This document shows positions 42,956 through 52,041 of a stretch of DNA of 64,000 bases, in pieces. The stretch spans positions 620,001-684,000 of the forward strand of contig NZ_CP015881.1 in the NCBI RefSeq assembly GCF_000697965.2, in the 5' to 3' direction. The DNA comes from Ensifer adhaerens. Its GTDB lineage: Bacteria > Pseudomonadota > Alphaproteobacteria > Rhizobiales > Rhizobiaceae. Under the pieces are notes generated by a model that saw nothing but the letters and a program-made list of their open reading frames with translations, ran no database searches and was not told where the DNA came from. The translations under genes were made by a program, and so were the position numbers. Numbering within the stretch: the stretch's first letter is position 1; every line of letters starts with the position of its first letter.

Positions 42956-43039
42956 AAGGTTCTCCCGTGTCCGGCTTGGCCGGATCCTATTGGGTTTCAA
43001 AGAGGTGCCCTTGACGCGGGCTTTCGATCATGGCGGGCG

Positions 43040-43882
43040 TCAGATGCCGGCCAGTGCCAGCGGCTTGAGGCCGGCCGATGCCGTTTCTTCCTGCGGTACT
43101 GCCGCCGGAATGTTGATGCTGGTGGAGGTCATCGATTCCTCGATGCCTGTGTCGGCGCCGTAGATCTCGGCAACCGCTGCCGCGGTCAGATCCTTGGGTT
43201 GGCCGTCGAAGACGACGCGGCCATGCGCCATGCCGATGATGCGTTCGCAATAGTTGCGGGCGGTATCGAGCGTGTGGAGGTTGGTGATCACCGTGATGCC
43301 ATCGCGCTCGTTGATATCGCGCAGCGCATCCATGACGATCTTGGCGTTCAGCGGGTCGAGCGAGGCGATCGGCTCGTCGGCAAGCAGAACCTTCGGCTGC
43401 TGCATCAGCGCGCGGGCGATCGCGACGCGCTGTTGCTGGCCACCGGAAAGCGTGCCGGCCGGCTGGAGCGCGGTCTGCTCGATGCCGAGGCGCTCAAGTG
43501 CGCCGATCGCCATGATGCGTTCTTCGCGGGTAAACATGTTGAGGATGCTCAAGACGGTCGAGCGGTGGTTGAGACGCCCGAGAAGCACGTTGGTGAGCAC
43601 GTCGAGGCGCGGCACCAGGTTGAACTGCTGGAAGATCATCGCGCAGTCGCGCTGCCAGGTGCGAAGGGCAGCACCGCGCAGCGACGAAACTTCCGTGCCA
43701 TCGAAGACGATCGAGCCGGACGACAGATCGACGAGGCGGTTGATCATACGCAGAAGCGTCGACTTGCCGGCGCCCGAGCGGCCGATCACGCCGACCATCT
43801 GCCCTTGCGGTATGTCGAAGGTAACCGAACTCACGGCTGTCTTCTTGCCGAACTGGCGGGTTACATTCTTCAACTGAAACAT
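43040..43882 (-). CDS. phnC: Phosphonate ABC transporter ATP-binding protein
   Basis: A 280-aa ABC ATPase. Walker A is [11 protein letters not shown], the Q-loop [17 protein letters not shown] is typical of PhnC, the signature is [15 protein letters not shown], Walker [14 protein letters not shown] and the H-loop region [14 protein letters not shown]. Like other PhnC proteins it has NLH rather than the usual THD/THE after Walker B. It is the first gene of the transport operon and has a PHO-box-like array about 74 nt upstream. Confidence 0.93.
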   Translation of the reverse strand: MFQLKNVTRQFGKKTAVSSVTFDIPQGQMVGVIGRSGAGKSTLLRMINRLVDLSSGSIVFDGTEVSSLRGAALRTWQRDCAMIFQQFNLVPRLDVLTNVLLGRLNHRSTVLSILNMFTREERIMAIGALERLGIEQTALQPAGTLSGGQQQRVAIARALMQQPKVLLADEPIASLDPLNAKIVMDALRDINERDGITVITNLHTLDTARNYCERIIGMAHGRVVFDGQPKDLTAAAVAEIYGADTGIEESMTSTSINIPAAVPQEETASAGLKPLALAGI

Positions 43883-43955
43883 GTCTAGCAGGTCCTCTTC
43901 CGGGGAGACCGGTCATCGGTATGACCCTGCCATATCGGCGCTTCATGAAGCCGGA

Positions 43956-43984
43956 ATGTCAGTTTGTTGTAAGTTCTGTTACAG
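43956..43984 (-). promoter_or_regulatory. PHO-box array upstream of phnC
   Basis: On the minus strand CTGTAAC-AGAA-CTTACAA-CAAA-CTGACAT gives three 7-mers spaced by 4 nt, the 11-nt periodicity of PhoB sites (consensus CTGTCAT-N4-CTGTCAT). The last 7-mer differs by one base from the consensus, the others by more. It sits 74 nt before the phnC ATG. It predicts induction by phosphate starvation. Confidence 0.72.
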
Positions 43985-44130
43985 TTCACAGCCCCGCATG
44001 TTTGGTTAACAAAATTTGAATGGCTGCGCGCAGGCGCCTGCGCTCCCCGTCAACTTCAAGGGGCGCGCATCAACATCGAGCGGATATCTGTGGTCGGAGC
44101 CGCCGTCGCGGCGCAGGACCGGCGCAGTTG

Positions 44131-44514
44131 CTAGCTCTGTGGACCGGGGTCCAGCGTCGCGCCGGGAATATAGAGCGCAATCGGCCGGATCTCGTAGATC
44201 GCGGTCGGATTGGAGCGGCGCAATTCGCGCGCGGCGTCAACTGCCGCGTCGATGGCCGGGAAGTCGACGACGTAGAGGCCGAGCAATTGCTCCTTGGTTT
44301 CGGCGAAGGGGCCATCGGTGACAATGCCTTCGCCCTTGCCCCTCAGCGTCACAGCACCTTCGGTAGGCCCGAGCCGTGCGGCCGGGCCAAAGGCCTTCTG
44401 CTGGACGAACCGGTCATGAACTTCAAGCAGGTCGGACATCAGCGCTGCGTCCTCCTCCTCGGTCCAGGATTCGACGACGCCTGCTGTATGGTAGGCCAAG
44501 ATTGCGTAATACAT
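44131..44514 (-). CDS. YciI-like (YCII/DGPF domain) protein
   Basis: A 127-aa protein starting MYYAILAYHTAGVVESWTEE and carrying the DGPF hallmark (GIVTDGPFAETKEQLLGLYVV). These ferredoxin-like-fold proteins are usually encoded beside ECF sigma factors. Here I find no sigma factor in the flanking DNA: the upstream 393 nt hold no recognisable gene. It may be an orphan copy. The biochemical role of DGPF proteins is unknown. Confidence 0.75.
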   Translation of the reverse strand: MYYAILAYHTAGVVESWTEEEDAALMSDLLEVHDRFVQQKAFGPAARLGPTEGAVTLRGKGEGIVTDGPFAETKEQLLGLYVVDFPAIDAAVDAARELRRSNPTAIYEIRPIALYIPGATLDPGPQS

Positions 44515-44907
44515 GAACCGTCCTCCCGCGCGTATTCGTGTCAGGTTTTGCCGGCCGCATCAACGCCTCGTCGTGCGGACGGCGTCACCGAGCGTGCCAC
44601 CGGAGTGGGGCGCGTGTTCAGCGGATCAGCCCCAGGCCGCCGCAGCCCAGCGACAGGCCTGCCTGGCAATCCGAGAACGGCGCTTGATCTCGCCGCGGGC
44701 TGCTGCGTCGCGGGCCCTCCAGACGGGGCCGCGCGCGAGCGAGCGGGCAACTTCGCGCCCGGGTAGATATCTTCGGCTGAGCGCGCGAAGGCCTTCATCG
44801 ATCGCGGCATTGCCGAAGACCTCGTCACAGTCGTATTTCGACCCCGGCGCGGCCCGCAGTATCGTGCTGGGCGTGGCCTTCCTCGCCTGCGGCCAACTCT
44901 GCTCGGG
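44515..44907. other. 393-nt stretch without a recognised gene
   Basis: No open frame here resembles a known protein. On the minus strand a stop-free run of about 93 codons (44629-44907) continues exactly in frame after the stop of the D-arginine dehydrogenase gene and ends at TGA 44626-44628. It has no ATG start, and its translation (for example DEVFGNAAIDEGLRALSRRY) is Arg/Ala-rich and unassigned. It could be a decayed gene end or GC-rich chance coding. Confidence 0.35.
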
Positions 44908-46035
44908 CTAGCGTTCCAATCGAGCCGGGCTGAACTTTACGGCATCGAGGCCGATCGCTTCGAAGGCCTCGGGCGCTGGTGCACCGACGAGGAGGCTTGC
45001 GGCGAATGCGCCGAGCGCCGGTGAGGTGAGGATGCCGTAGCCGCCCTGGCCGGCGAGCCAGAAGAAATCCGGTCGCTCGCGGGCAAAGCCGATCACTGGA
45101 AGCTTGTCCGGCGAGAAGCTGCGCATGCCGGCCCAACTCTTGAAGATACGGCGCACCGGCACGGTCGTTGCCTCCTCGACGTAGTGCGCAGCCCAGGCGA
45201 CGTCGATCTCCTCCGGCTGGACGTCGGTCGGATCGCACGGCGTTGCGTCGGCGGGCGAGGAAAGCAGCCGCCCGCCTTCGGGCTTCATGTAGAAGTCTTC
45301 ATCGATCTCGTTGATTTCGGGCAGCGTCAGCGCGTCGATGCCTTCGGGCAGGTCGACGGTGATTGCGGTGCGGCGATGCGGCACGATGCCGATGGGGGCG
45401 ACGCCGAACGATTGTGCGACGGGATCGGCCCAGCCGCCGGCAGCATTGACGATCGTCTTTGCACTGACTTCGCCGGCACTCGTCGCCAGCACCCAGCGGT
45501 CGCCGTTCCGGCGCGGCGCCAGCACGTCCGAGCGCTCGATAATTACCGCGCCATGGCGACGCGCGCCCCGGACGTAACCCTGCAGCAGGTTCTCGACTTC
45601 GATGTCCCAGAATTGCGGATCGTAATAGGCCGCAGCCACATAGTCGCGGCGCAGGATCGGCACACGCGCGATCGCCTCGTCGACGGTCAGCCGTTCAATT
45701 TCGGCGTTGGCACGGCTCTCCGCGGCAAACACCTCTTCGAACCGGGCAACTTTCTCGGCATTGGCGATCATGACGCCACCGCGCTGCTTGAGCAGCGCCA
45801 CTTCGGAGAAGCCCTCAGGTGGATTATCGAAAAAGCCCTTGGATATCGCCGCCAGCGCACAGACCTCCGGCGCGTTATAGCGCAGCACGAACTCTGCCGC
45901 CGAGCGGCCGGTGCTGTGATAGCCGAGCCCTTCTTCCCGCTCGATCACCACGACGGAGCGATGCGGTGCCAGGAAATAGGCAAGCGACAGGCCGGCGATT
46001 CCACCGCCAATGATCGCCACGTCGTAGTCTTGCAT
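44908..46035 (-). CDS. dauA: FAD-dependent D-amino-acid dehydrogenase, DauA (D-arginine dehydrogenase) family
   Basis: A 375-aa flavoprotein of the D-amino-acid oxidase fold. The FAD dinucleotide motif is DVAIIGGGIAGLSLAYFL, followed by GYHSTGRSAAEFVLRYN, FFDNPPEGF, NAAGGWADPVAQSFGV and the C-terminal FFWLAGQGGYGILTSPALG. This combination closely follows P. aeruginosa DauA as I recall it. DauA oxidises D-arginine and other D-amino acids to imino acids, passing electrons to a quinone or dye acceptor. No DauB partner is adjacent. The start is ATG 46035. A LysR gene lies 78 nt upstream on the same strand. Confidence 0.72.
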   Translation of the reverse strand: MQDYDVAIIGGGIAGLSLAYFLAPHRSVVVIEREEGLGYHSTGRSAAEFVLRYNAPEVCALAAISKGFFDNPPEGFSEVALLKQRGGVMIANAEKVARFEEVFAAESRANAEIERLTVDEAIARVPILRRDYVAAAYYDPQFWDIEVENLLQGYVRGARRHGAVIIERSDVLAPRRNGDRWVLATSAGEVSAKTIVNAAGGWADPVAQSFGVAPIGIVPHRRTAITVDLPEGIDALTLPEINEIDEDFYMKPEGGRLLSSPADATPCDPTDVQPEEIDVAWAAHYVEEATTVPVRRIFKSWAGMRSFSPDKLPVIGFARERPDFFWLAGQGGYGILTSPALGAFAASLLVGAPAPEAFEAIGLDAVKFSPARLER

Positions 46036-46113
46036 GTCCGCCTCCGTTAGTTGTCGGCCGGACCATAGGCAAGGCGTCATCTGTGTTCAAATTTATAACT
46101 GGAAAGGTGGCTA

Positions 46114-47082
46114 TCAATCCTGATGATGGTCGGCCCGATCGTCGAGGCAGTGGTCCAGCGGCTCCGTATCGGCCACATGGGCAAGAAATGCGGCCTCTGC
46201 CGGATTGAGGATCGCATTCGGATTGGAGATGCGGAAGACATCGGTGCTGGGCAGATCGCTATAGGGCGGCAGCTGCCACAGTTGGCCCGCCGCGACGGCT
46301 GGCGATGCCAAGTGATCCGGCAGCATGCCGATGCCGACATTGGAGGCGATCAGCCGCATCACCTCCTCGACATTGCAGGAGACGGCGCGGACCTGCTGGC
46401 CAAAAGACCCGATCGCGCGCACGGCGGTTACCGAGTTCATGTGCTGGCCGCCCAAAACGTCGGCGATGAAAGCGATATAGGGATTGCCCCTGAGGTCGTT
46501 GAAGTCGACACCTTCGACCCCGAAAAGCGGATGGCTTCTGCCGCAATAGAGCGCATAGCGCTCGCGCACGTGAAACCGCCTGTTCAGCCAGTCGGAAATG
46601 TTGCCGTCGCATAGGCCCATGGTCGCAACATTGCGCTCGACGGCGCTCAACACATCCACGGTAGTTGCGACCGTGACCGACAGCGTGACCTTGGGGTGCA
46701 GGCGAAAGAAGCTTTCGAGCTTGCGGTCCCAGGCGGGATTATGCGCGTGGCTGACCGAGTGGATGTTGAGATGGCCGGTGATCTCCTCGCCGGCGGTTTC
46801 AAGAACATTCGGCAGGCGGATGACGGCTGCGAAGATATCGCGGCACTGCGCATGCAGGCGCGCACCGGCGTCGGTCAGGTTGAAACGCCCGGGACGCCGG
46901 TCGATGAGTTTCTGGCCGACGGTTTGCTCCAACCGCTTCAACGCCATGCTGACGGCCGGCTGTTGCAGGAGCAACCGGTTGGCGGCGGCCGTGATGCTGC
47001 CTTCCTCGACGAGCACGACGAAGGTGCGCAGCAGATTCCAGTCGAGATTGTGGGCAAAGCGTTCGAGGCGGTCATTGGCCAT
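46114..47082 (-). CDS. LysR family transcriptional regulator, probable glutarate/gcdH regulator
   Basis: A 322-aa LysR-type regulator. The HTH spans about residues 10-70: LDWNLLRTFVVLVEEGSITAAANRL, LQQPAVSMALKRLEQ and LIDRRPGRFNLT. The C-terminal ligand-binding domain is intact. I chose ATG 47082 (MANDRLERFAHN); upstream codons in the frame give unlikely protein. It is divergent from gcdH with a 235-nt spacer, the arrangement of GcdR-type regulators that respond to glutarate in other proteobacteria. It could also control the DauA-like gene downstream. Confidence 0.8.
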   Translation of the reverse strand: MANDRLERFAHNLDWNLLRTFVVLVEEGSITAAANRLLLQQPAVSMALKRLEQTVGQKLIDRRPGRFNLTDAGARLHAQCRDIFAAVIRLPNVLETAGEEITGHLNIHSVSHAHNPAWDRKLESFFRLHPKVTLSVTVATTVDVLSAVERNVATMGLCDGNISDWLNRRFHVRERYALYCGRSHPLFGVEGVDFNDLRGNPYIAFIADVLGGQHMNSVTAVRAIGSFGQQVRAVSCNVEEVMRLIASNVGIGMLPDHLASPAVAAGQLWQLPPYSDLPSTDVFRISNPNAILNPAEAAFLAHVADTEPLDHCLDDRADHHQD

Positions 47083-47317
47083 GGTCGTGGCTTGCTTCTG
47101 ATCTCTGGCGTTGAACTGGCCCTTTGTTCTGCAAGGAGGGAAGCGGAGCGAAGGACGTCCGTTCTTGTCGTCATATTCCAGCGAATTTGCAACATGGGCT
47201 GCTCGATGGCGAGGGAGGGGCCATTCCCCGGACGCATGAGGCGGTGCCTCAATTTCGTTTGAAACGGCATGCACCCCTTGCGATAACGTGAGCCGAATAA
47301 TCCGATGGGAGAGAAAC

Positions 47318-48505
47318 ATGGCCGGCAAGACGCAATTTCAATGGGATGATCCGTTCCTCCTCGACGATCAGTTGACCGAGGACGAGCGTATGATCCGCGA
47401 CACCGCGCGGGCCTATGCGCAGGACCGGCTGCAGCCGCGCGTCATCGACGCCTACCGCGAAGAATCGACCGATCCGGAGATCTTCCGCGAGATGGGCGAG
47501 CTCGGTCTGCTCGGCGTCACCGTTTCCGAAACCTATGGCGGCGTCGGCGCTTCCTACGTTGCCTACGGCCTCGTTGCCCGCGAAGTCGAGCGCGTCGATT
47601 CGGGCTACCGCTCGATGATGAGCGTGCAGTCGTCGCTGGTGATCTATCCGATCTATGCCTATGGTTCTGAGGAGCAGAAGCAGAAGTACCTGCCGAAGCT
47701 CATCAGCGGCGAGTGGATCGGCTGCTTCGGCCTGACCGAGCCGGACGCCGGTTCTGACCCGGCCGGCATGAAGACGCGCGCCATCAAGACCGAGAGCGGC
47801 TACCGCCTCGTCGGCTCGAAGATGTGGATCTCTAACGCACCGATCGCCGATGTCTTCGTTGTCTGGGCAAAGTCGGAAGCGCATGGAGGCGCCATCCGCG
47901 GTTTCGTGCTCGAAAAGGGCATGAAGGGTCTGTCCGCCCCGAAGATCGCCGGCAAGCTGTCGCTGCGGGCGTCGATCACCGGCGAAATCGTCATGGACAA
48001 TGTCGAGGTCGGCGAAGAAGCGCTGCTGCCGAACGTCGAGGGTCTCAAGGGCCCGTTCGGCTGCCTCAACCGTGCCCGCTACGGTATCTCCTGGGGTGCG
48101 CTCGGCGCTGCCGAGTTCTGCTGGCATGCGGCGCGTCAGTACGGTCTCGATCGCAAGCAGTTCAACCGGCCGCTGGCGCAGACGCAGCTCTTCCAGAAGA
48201 AGCTTGCCGATATGCAGACGGAGATCACGCTCGGCCTGCAGGGGTCGCTGCGCGTCGGCCGCCTGATGGACGAAGGCCGCATGGCCCCGGAAATGATCTC
48301 GATCGTCAAGCGCAACAATTGCGGCAAGGCGCTCGACATCGCCCGCATGGCCCGCGACATGCACGGCGGCAACGGCATCTCGGAGGAATACCAGGTCATG
48401 CGCCACATGGTGAACCTCGAGACCGTCAACACCTACGAGGGCACGCATGACGTCCATGCGCTGATCCTCGGTCGCGCCCAGACCGGCCTTCAGGCCTTCT
48501 TCTGA
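47318..48505 (+). CDS. gcdH: Glutaryl-CoA dehydrogenase
   Basis: A 395-aa acyl-CoA dehydrogenase that oxidatively decarboxylates glutaryl-CoA to crotonyl-CoA and CO2. The N-terminal [18 protein letters not shown], the [16 protein letters not shown] motif, and the C-terminal [16 protein letters not shown] with catalytic Glu (about 374) are those of GcdH. ATG 47318 has GGGAGAG upstream. The CoA-transferase gene follows 11 nt later, providing glutaryl-CoA from glutarate. Confidence 0.95.
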   Translation: MAGKTQFQWDDPFLLDDQLTEDERMIRDTARAYAQDRLQPRVIDAYREESTDPEIFREMGELGLLGVTVSETYGGVGASYVAYGLVAREVERVDSGYRSMMSVQSSLVIYPIYAYGSEEQKQKYLPKLISGEWIGCFGLTEPDAGSDPAGMKTRAIKTESGYRLVGSKMWISNAPIADVFVVWAKSEAHGGAIRGFVLEKGMKGLSAPKIAGKLSLRASITGEIVMDNVEVGEEALLPNVEGLKGPFGCLNRARYGISWGALGAAEFCWHAARQYGLDRKQFNRPLAQTQLFQKKLADMQTEITLGLQGSLRVGRLMDEGRMAPEMISIVKRNNCGKALDIARMARDMHGGNGISEEYQVMRHMVNLETVNTYEGTHDVHALILGRAQTGLQAFF

Positions 48506-48516
48506 GCGGTGCCGTC

Positions 48517-49701
48517 ATGGAAACGCCGCTGAAGGGCATTCGTGTCCTGGAATTGGCCCGCATTCTGGCGGGCCCATGGATCGGCCAGACGCTGGCCGAT
48601 CTCGGTGCCGACGTCATCAAGGTGGAAAGCCCGGCCGGCGACGACACCCGCACCTGGGGCCCGCCCTTCGTTGCGGACGAGGAAGGCGAGAAGCTCGATG
48701 CCGCCTATTTCCACGCCTGCAACCGCGGCAAGCGCTCGGTGGTGCTCGACTTCACGACCGAGGAGGGGCAGGAGGCCGTGCGCCGCCTTGCCGCCCAGTC
48801 GGACGTGCTGCTTGAGAACTTCAAGGTTGGCGGGCTTACGAAATACGGGCTCGACTACGAGAGTCTGAAGAAGATCAATCCGCGGCTGATCTACTGCTCG
48901 GTCACTGGCTTTGGCCAGGATGGTCCCTATGCGCACCGCGCCGGCTACGACTACATCGTCCAGGGCATGAGCGGCATCATGGACCTGACCGGTGAGCCCG
49001 ATCGCGAGCCACAGAAAATCGGCGTCGCCTTCGCCGATATCTTCACCGGTCTTTACGGCGTGATTGCCGTGCAGGCAGCACTTGCCCAGCGCGAGCGCAC
49101 CGGCGAGGGGCAGCAGATCGACATGGCGCTGCTCGACTGCATGACGGGCGTGCTTGCCAACCAGGCGCTCAACTTCCTCGTCTCGGGCAAGGCGCCGCGC
49201 CGGCTCGGCAATGCGCACCCGAACATCGCGCCCTATCAGGTCTTCCCGACCTCGGACGGTCACCTGATCGTCGCTGTTGGTAACGACCGGCAGTTCGTGA
49301 AGTTCTGCACCCTGCTCGGGCGTTCGGATCTTGCGACCGACGAGCGTTATCTGACCAACGCGCTTCGCGTGCAGAACCGGGACACGTTGACGCCGGAACT
49401 CGCCGCCGAAACCGCGAAGATCGAGCGCGACACGCTGTTGAAGTTGCTGGAAGATGCAGGCGTGCCCGGCGGACCGATCAACACCGTTGCCGACGTCTTT
49501 GCCGATCCGCAGATCGAGCATCGGCAAATGCGTGTGGATACGCCGCATTCGGGGGCCGCTGCCGGTACGTCGCCCGGGGTCCGGACGCCGATCCGGTTTT
49601 CGGCCGCCGAGCTTGCGCTCGAGCGTGGCGTGCCGCGACTTGGAGAGCATACGGCCGAGGTGTTGGCCGAAATCGGGATGGACGCGTCGAAGAGCGATTA
49701 A
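48517..49701 (+). CDS. Family III CoA-transferase, probable succinyl-CoA:glutarate CoA-transferase
   Basis: A 394-aa CaiB/BaiF-type transferase. Seen are ILAGPWIGQTLADLGADVIKVE, the RGKRSVVLDF region, and the catalytic Asp in VAFADIFTGLYG. In this family the Asp carboxylate forms the CoA-linked intermediate. It is paired with gcdH in one transcription unit, as in glutarate operons where it activates glutarate using succinyl-CoA. The product feeds crotonyl-CoA and acetyl-CoA. A terminator follows 55 nt downstream. Confidence 0.85.
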   Translation: METPLKGIRVLELARILAGPWIGQTLADLGADVIKVESPAGDDTRTWGPPFVADEEGEKLDAAYFHACNRGKRSVVLDFTTEEGQEAVRRLAAQSDVLLENFKVGGLTKYGLDYESLKKINPRLIYCSVTGFGQDGPYAHRAGYDYIVQGMSGIMDLTGEPDREPQKIGVAFADIFTGLYGVIAVQAALAQRERTGEGQQIDMALLDCMTGVLANQALNFLVSGKAPRRLGNAHPNIAPYQVFPTSDGHLIVAVGNDRQFVKFCTLLGRSDLATDERYLTNALRVQNRDTLTPELAAETAKIERDTLLKLLEDAGVPGGPINTVADVFADPQIEHRQMRVDTPHSGAAAGTSPGVRTPIRFSAAELALERGVPRLGEHTAEVLAEIGMDASKSD

Positions 49702-49755
49702 CGCGACGTGAGACGCTGAGTGTCTCGTTTAGGCGTGACCTGAAGAAAATAGCGA

Positions 49756-49798
49756 AAGCCCTGGAAATCGGAGAGATTTCCAGGGCTTCTTTGTTAAG
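49756..49798. terminator. Bidirectional terminator between the CoA-transferase gene and htpG
   Basis: AAGCCCTGGAAATC - GGAGA - GATTTCCAGGGCTT is a perfect 14-bp stem with a 5-nt loop, followed on the plus strand by CTTTGTT and on the minus strand by TCGCTATTTTC. It lies between convergent genes and can serve both. Confidence 0.85.
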
Positions 49799-51683
49799 CC
49801 TTGAGGGCGCGATCAAAGACGCGCGACAGCCGTTCGGCGAAGCCGCGCGGGTCCTGCGGCTTGTCGCCATCGAGCACGCGCGCCTGGTCGAGCAGGAGTT
49901 GGACGGCGTCCGTGCGGAACGCCGTATCGCCGGCGGGGCTCGCGGCCATGGCGGTGATCAGAGCGTGGCTCGGGTTGATCTCAAGGATCGGCTTGGGGGC
50001 GTCGTCGAGACGGCCAGCACCTTGCAGCATCTTTTCGAGCTGGCGGTCGGGGCCGTGTTCGGGTGCCACCAGGCAAACGGCGCTTTCCGTCAGGCGGTCG
50101 GAGGTGCGCACGTCCGAGACGGACGCACCGAGCGTCTCCTTGGCGAACGCGACGAAGTCGATGACCAGCTGGCTGGCCTGCGGCGCTTCTTCCTTGGCCC
50201 CCTCGGCCTTGGCGATGGCGCTGAGATCGGCCGCACCCTGCGTGATCGACTTCCACGGTTTTCCGTCGAAATCGGGCGCGGATGTGACCCAGAAGCTATC
50301 GACCGGATCGGTCAACAGCAACACCTCGATCCCGCGGGCGCGAAAACCTTCGAGCTGTGGTGAGGCCTTGAGCTGGGCAAGGTTGTCACCGGTCAAGTAA
50401 TAGATCGCCGACTGGCCGTCCTTCATGTCCTTGACGTAATCGGTAAGGCTGCGCTGGCTCGCATCCGAAGTAGTGGTGCGGAAGCGCGACAGCGCCACCA
50501 GCTGCTCGCGGCGCTCGTAATCCTCATAGATGCCTTCCTTCAGCACGCTGCCGAAGTTTTCCCAGAGCTTGTCGAAGGTCTCTGTCTCGTTTTCCGCAAG
50601 CTTCTCGATCGCCGTCAGCACGCGATTGGTGACGCCCTTGCGGATGCTGGCGAGCAGCGGGCTTTCCTGGATCATCTCGCGCGAAACGTTGAGCGGCAGG
50701 TCCGACGTGTCGACGAGGCCGCGCACGAAACGCAGGTAACGCGGCAGCAATTCCGCTTCGTCGGTGATGAAGACGCGCTTGACGTAGAGCTTCATCCGGC
50801 CCTTGCGGTCCGGGTCGAACAGATCGAATGGCTTGGAGCCGGGCACGAAGGCAAGGGCCGTATATTCATGGCGGCCTTCGGCGCGGAAATGCACGGTCAG
50901 CGCTGGGTCGTCATATTGGCCGGCGACGCCGCGGTAGAAATCGGCGTAGTCTTCCTTGCTGATCTCGCTCTTCTGCTTGGTCCAGAGCGCGGTGCCGTCC
51001 CCAACCTGGACAGGCTCGGCATCGGGCTTTTCGAGAATCGAGATAGGCACCGGCACGTGGCCGGATTGGTCCTTGACGATGCGCTCGACGGTCCAGCGCG
51101 ACGTGTAGGTCTTGGTGTCTTCCATCAGGTGCAGCGTGATGCGTGTGCCGCGCGCCGGGGCGTCCGCAAGTTCGGCTGCGGAAACGGTGTAGCTGCCCTT
51201 GCCGTCGGACGACCACAGGAAGGCGTGCTCCGAGCCGGCGCGGCGCGAGACCACATCGACCTTGTCGGCGACCATGAAGGCGGAATAGAAGCCGACGCCG
51301 AACTGGCCGATGAGCTGCGCGCCCTCCTTGCCCTGGGCGGCTTCAATGCGCTCCATGAAGGCGCGTGTGCCCGAGCGGGCGATGGTGCCGAGCGCTTCGA
51401 CAAGCTCGTCGCGACCCATGCCGATGCCGTTGTCCTCGACGATGAGCCGGTTGTTTTCCTCGTCCAGCGTCAGGGTGATGCGCGGGGTCGGGTCGCCCGC
51501 CAGAAGCTCCGGCGAGACGATCGCCTCATAACGCAGCTTCTCGCAGGCATCCGCCGCGTTCGAAATCAGTTCGCGGAGGAAGACGTTCTTGTCGGAATAG
51601 ACCGAATGCACCATCAAATGGAGCAGTCGCGCCACATCGGCTTCGAAGACATGTTTCTCTACGGACATTTCGGTTTCGCTCAT
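49794..51683 (-). CDS. htpG: Molecular chaperone HtpG (Hsp90)
   Basis: A 629-aa Hsp90. The N-terminal ATPase (GHKL) domain has VYSDKNVFLRELISNAADACEKLR, VEDNGIGM and the GQFGVGFYSAFMVADKV lid region. The middle domain has the NVSREMIQESPLL stretch and the C-terminal dimerisation domain is present. The start is ATG 51683; a longer frame to 51794 is rejected because a good sigma-32-like promoter and ribosome-binding site (AAAGGAG) lie inside it. Confidence 0.96.
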   Translation of the reverse strand: MSETEMSVEKHVFEADVARLLHLMVHSVYSDKNVFLRELISNAADACEKLRYEAIVSPELLAGDPTPRITLTLDEENNRLIVEDNGIGMGRDELVEALGTIARSGTRAFMERIEAAQGKEGAQLIGQFGVGFYSAFMVADKVDVVSRRAGSEHAFLWSSDGKGSYTVSAAELADAPARGTRITLHLMEDTKTYTSRWTVERIVKDQSGHVPVPISILEKPDAEPVQVGDGTALWTKQKSEISKEDYADFYRGVAGQYDDPALTVHFRAEGRHEYTALAFVPGSKPFDLFDPDRKGRMKLYVKRVFITDEAELLPRYLRFVRGLVDTSDLPLNVSREMIQESPLLASIRKGVTNRVLTAIEKLAENETETFDKLWENFGSVLKEGIYEDYERREQLVALSRFRTTTSDASQRSLTDYVKDMKDGQSAIYYLTGDNLAQLKASPQLEGFRARGIEVLLLTDPVDSFWVTSAPDFDGKPWKSITQGAADLSAIAKAEGAKEEAPQASQLVIDFVAFAKETLGASVSDVRTSDRLTESAVCLVAPEHGPDRQLEKMLQGAGRLDDAPKPILEINPSHALITAMAASPAGDTAFRTDAVQLLLDQARVLDGDKPQDPRGFAERLSRVFDRALKA

Positions 51684-51712
51684 TGCCTGGCAACTCCTTT
51701 GGGTTTCGCCCC

Positions 51713-51741
51713 AATTGGCAAGCTGTGTCCTGAATTTCAAG
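51713..51741 (-). promoter_or_regulatory. Sigma-32-like heat-shock promoter of htpG
   Basis: On the minus strand CTTGAA (51736-51741) is separated by 17 nt from CCAATT (51713-51718), close to the alphaproteobacterial RpoH pattern CTTGAA-N17-CyTATnT. The start of transcription would fall about 20-25 nt before the htpG ATG. The -35 match is good, the -10 only fair. Confidence 0.55.
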
Positions 51742-51953
51742 GCCCGACTTGCGCACTCCCCATTTCTGGACAATGCTGCACCGCGAAAGATCACTCAACA
51801 CCAGCGAAACGATGCTTCTTCAACGGGGTCGAAGGCGAGGAATTCGCAAGGGCGACAAGTCGCCGTAACACTCCGCTGTTATGTTCCTGCGACCCGGACA
51901 GATGGTCCTGGGTCATCATGCCGAGTTCATATCGCGCTCTGCCGCCAGTCGAT

Positions 51954-51967
51954 TTGACTAAGGTCAA
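51954..51967. promoter_or_regulatory. FNR/FixK-type box upstream of the DUF3141-pta-ackA-fabI operon
   Basis: TTGAC-TAAG-GTCAA is a perfect inverted repeat with the 5-4-5 spacing of FNR/FixK anaeroboxes (consensus TTGAT-N4-ATCAA; C/G variants occur). Its centre is 81 nt before the ATG at 52042, leaving room for a start site about 41 nt downstream of the box. It predicts induction under low oxygen. Confidence 0.65.
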
Positions 51968-52041
51968 TGCGCGACGAATTGCGTTGCTCTATTGGCCTTG
52001 GCGACGGGGCTGACCTTCAATCGCACCGAGGAGTGGACATC

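Larger units (their letters stand above)
51684..52041. other. Divergent intergenic region htpG / DUF3141 gene
   Basis: This 358-nt gap holds two outward promoters: the sigma-32-like promoter of htpG (51713-51741) and the FNR/FixK-type box (51954-51967). The stretch between about 51760 and 51900 shows no recognised gene or repeat. An in-frame ATG at 51967 would overlap the box, so I treat it as non-coding. Confidence 0.6.

Noticed and set aside
41951..43888. 645-aa plus-strand frame opposite phnD and phnC
   Set aside because: The opposite strand encodes intact PhnD and PhnC; the frame has no start signal or family match.
44541..44828. Possible sigma-factor partner for the YciI-like gene
   Set aside because: YciI/DGPF proteins often neighbour ECF sigma factors, but translations of this interval show no sigma region 2 or 4 motifs.
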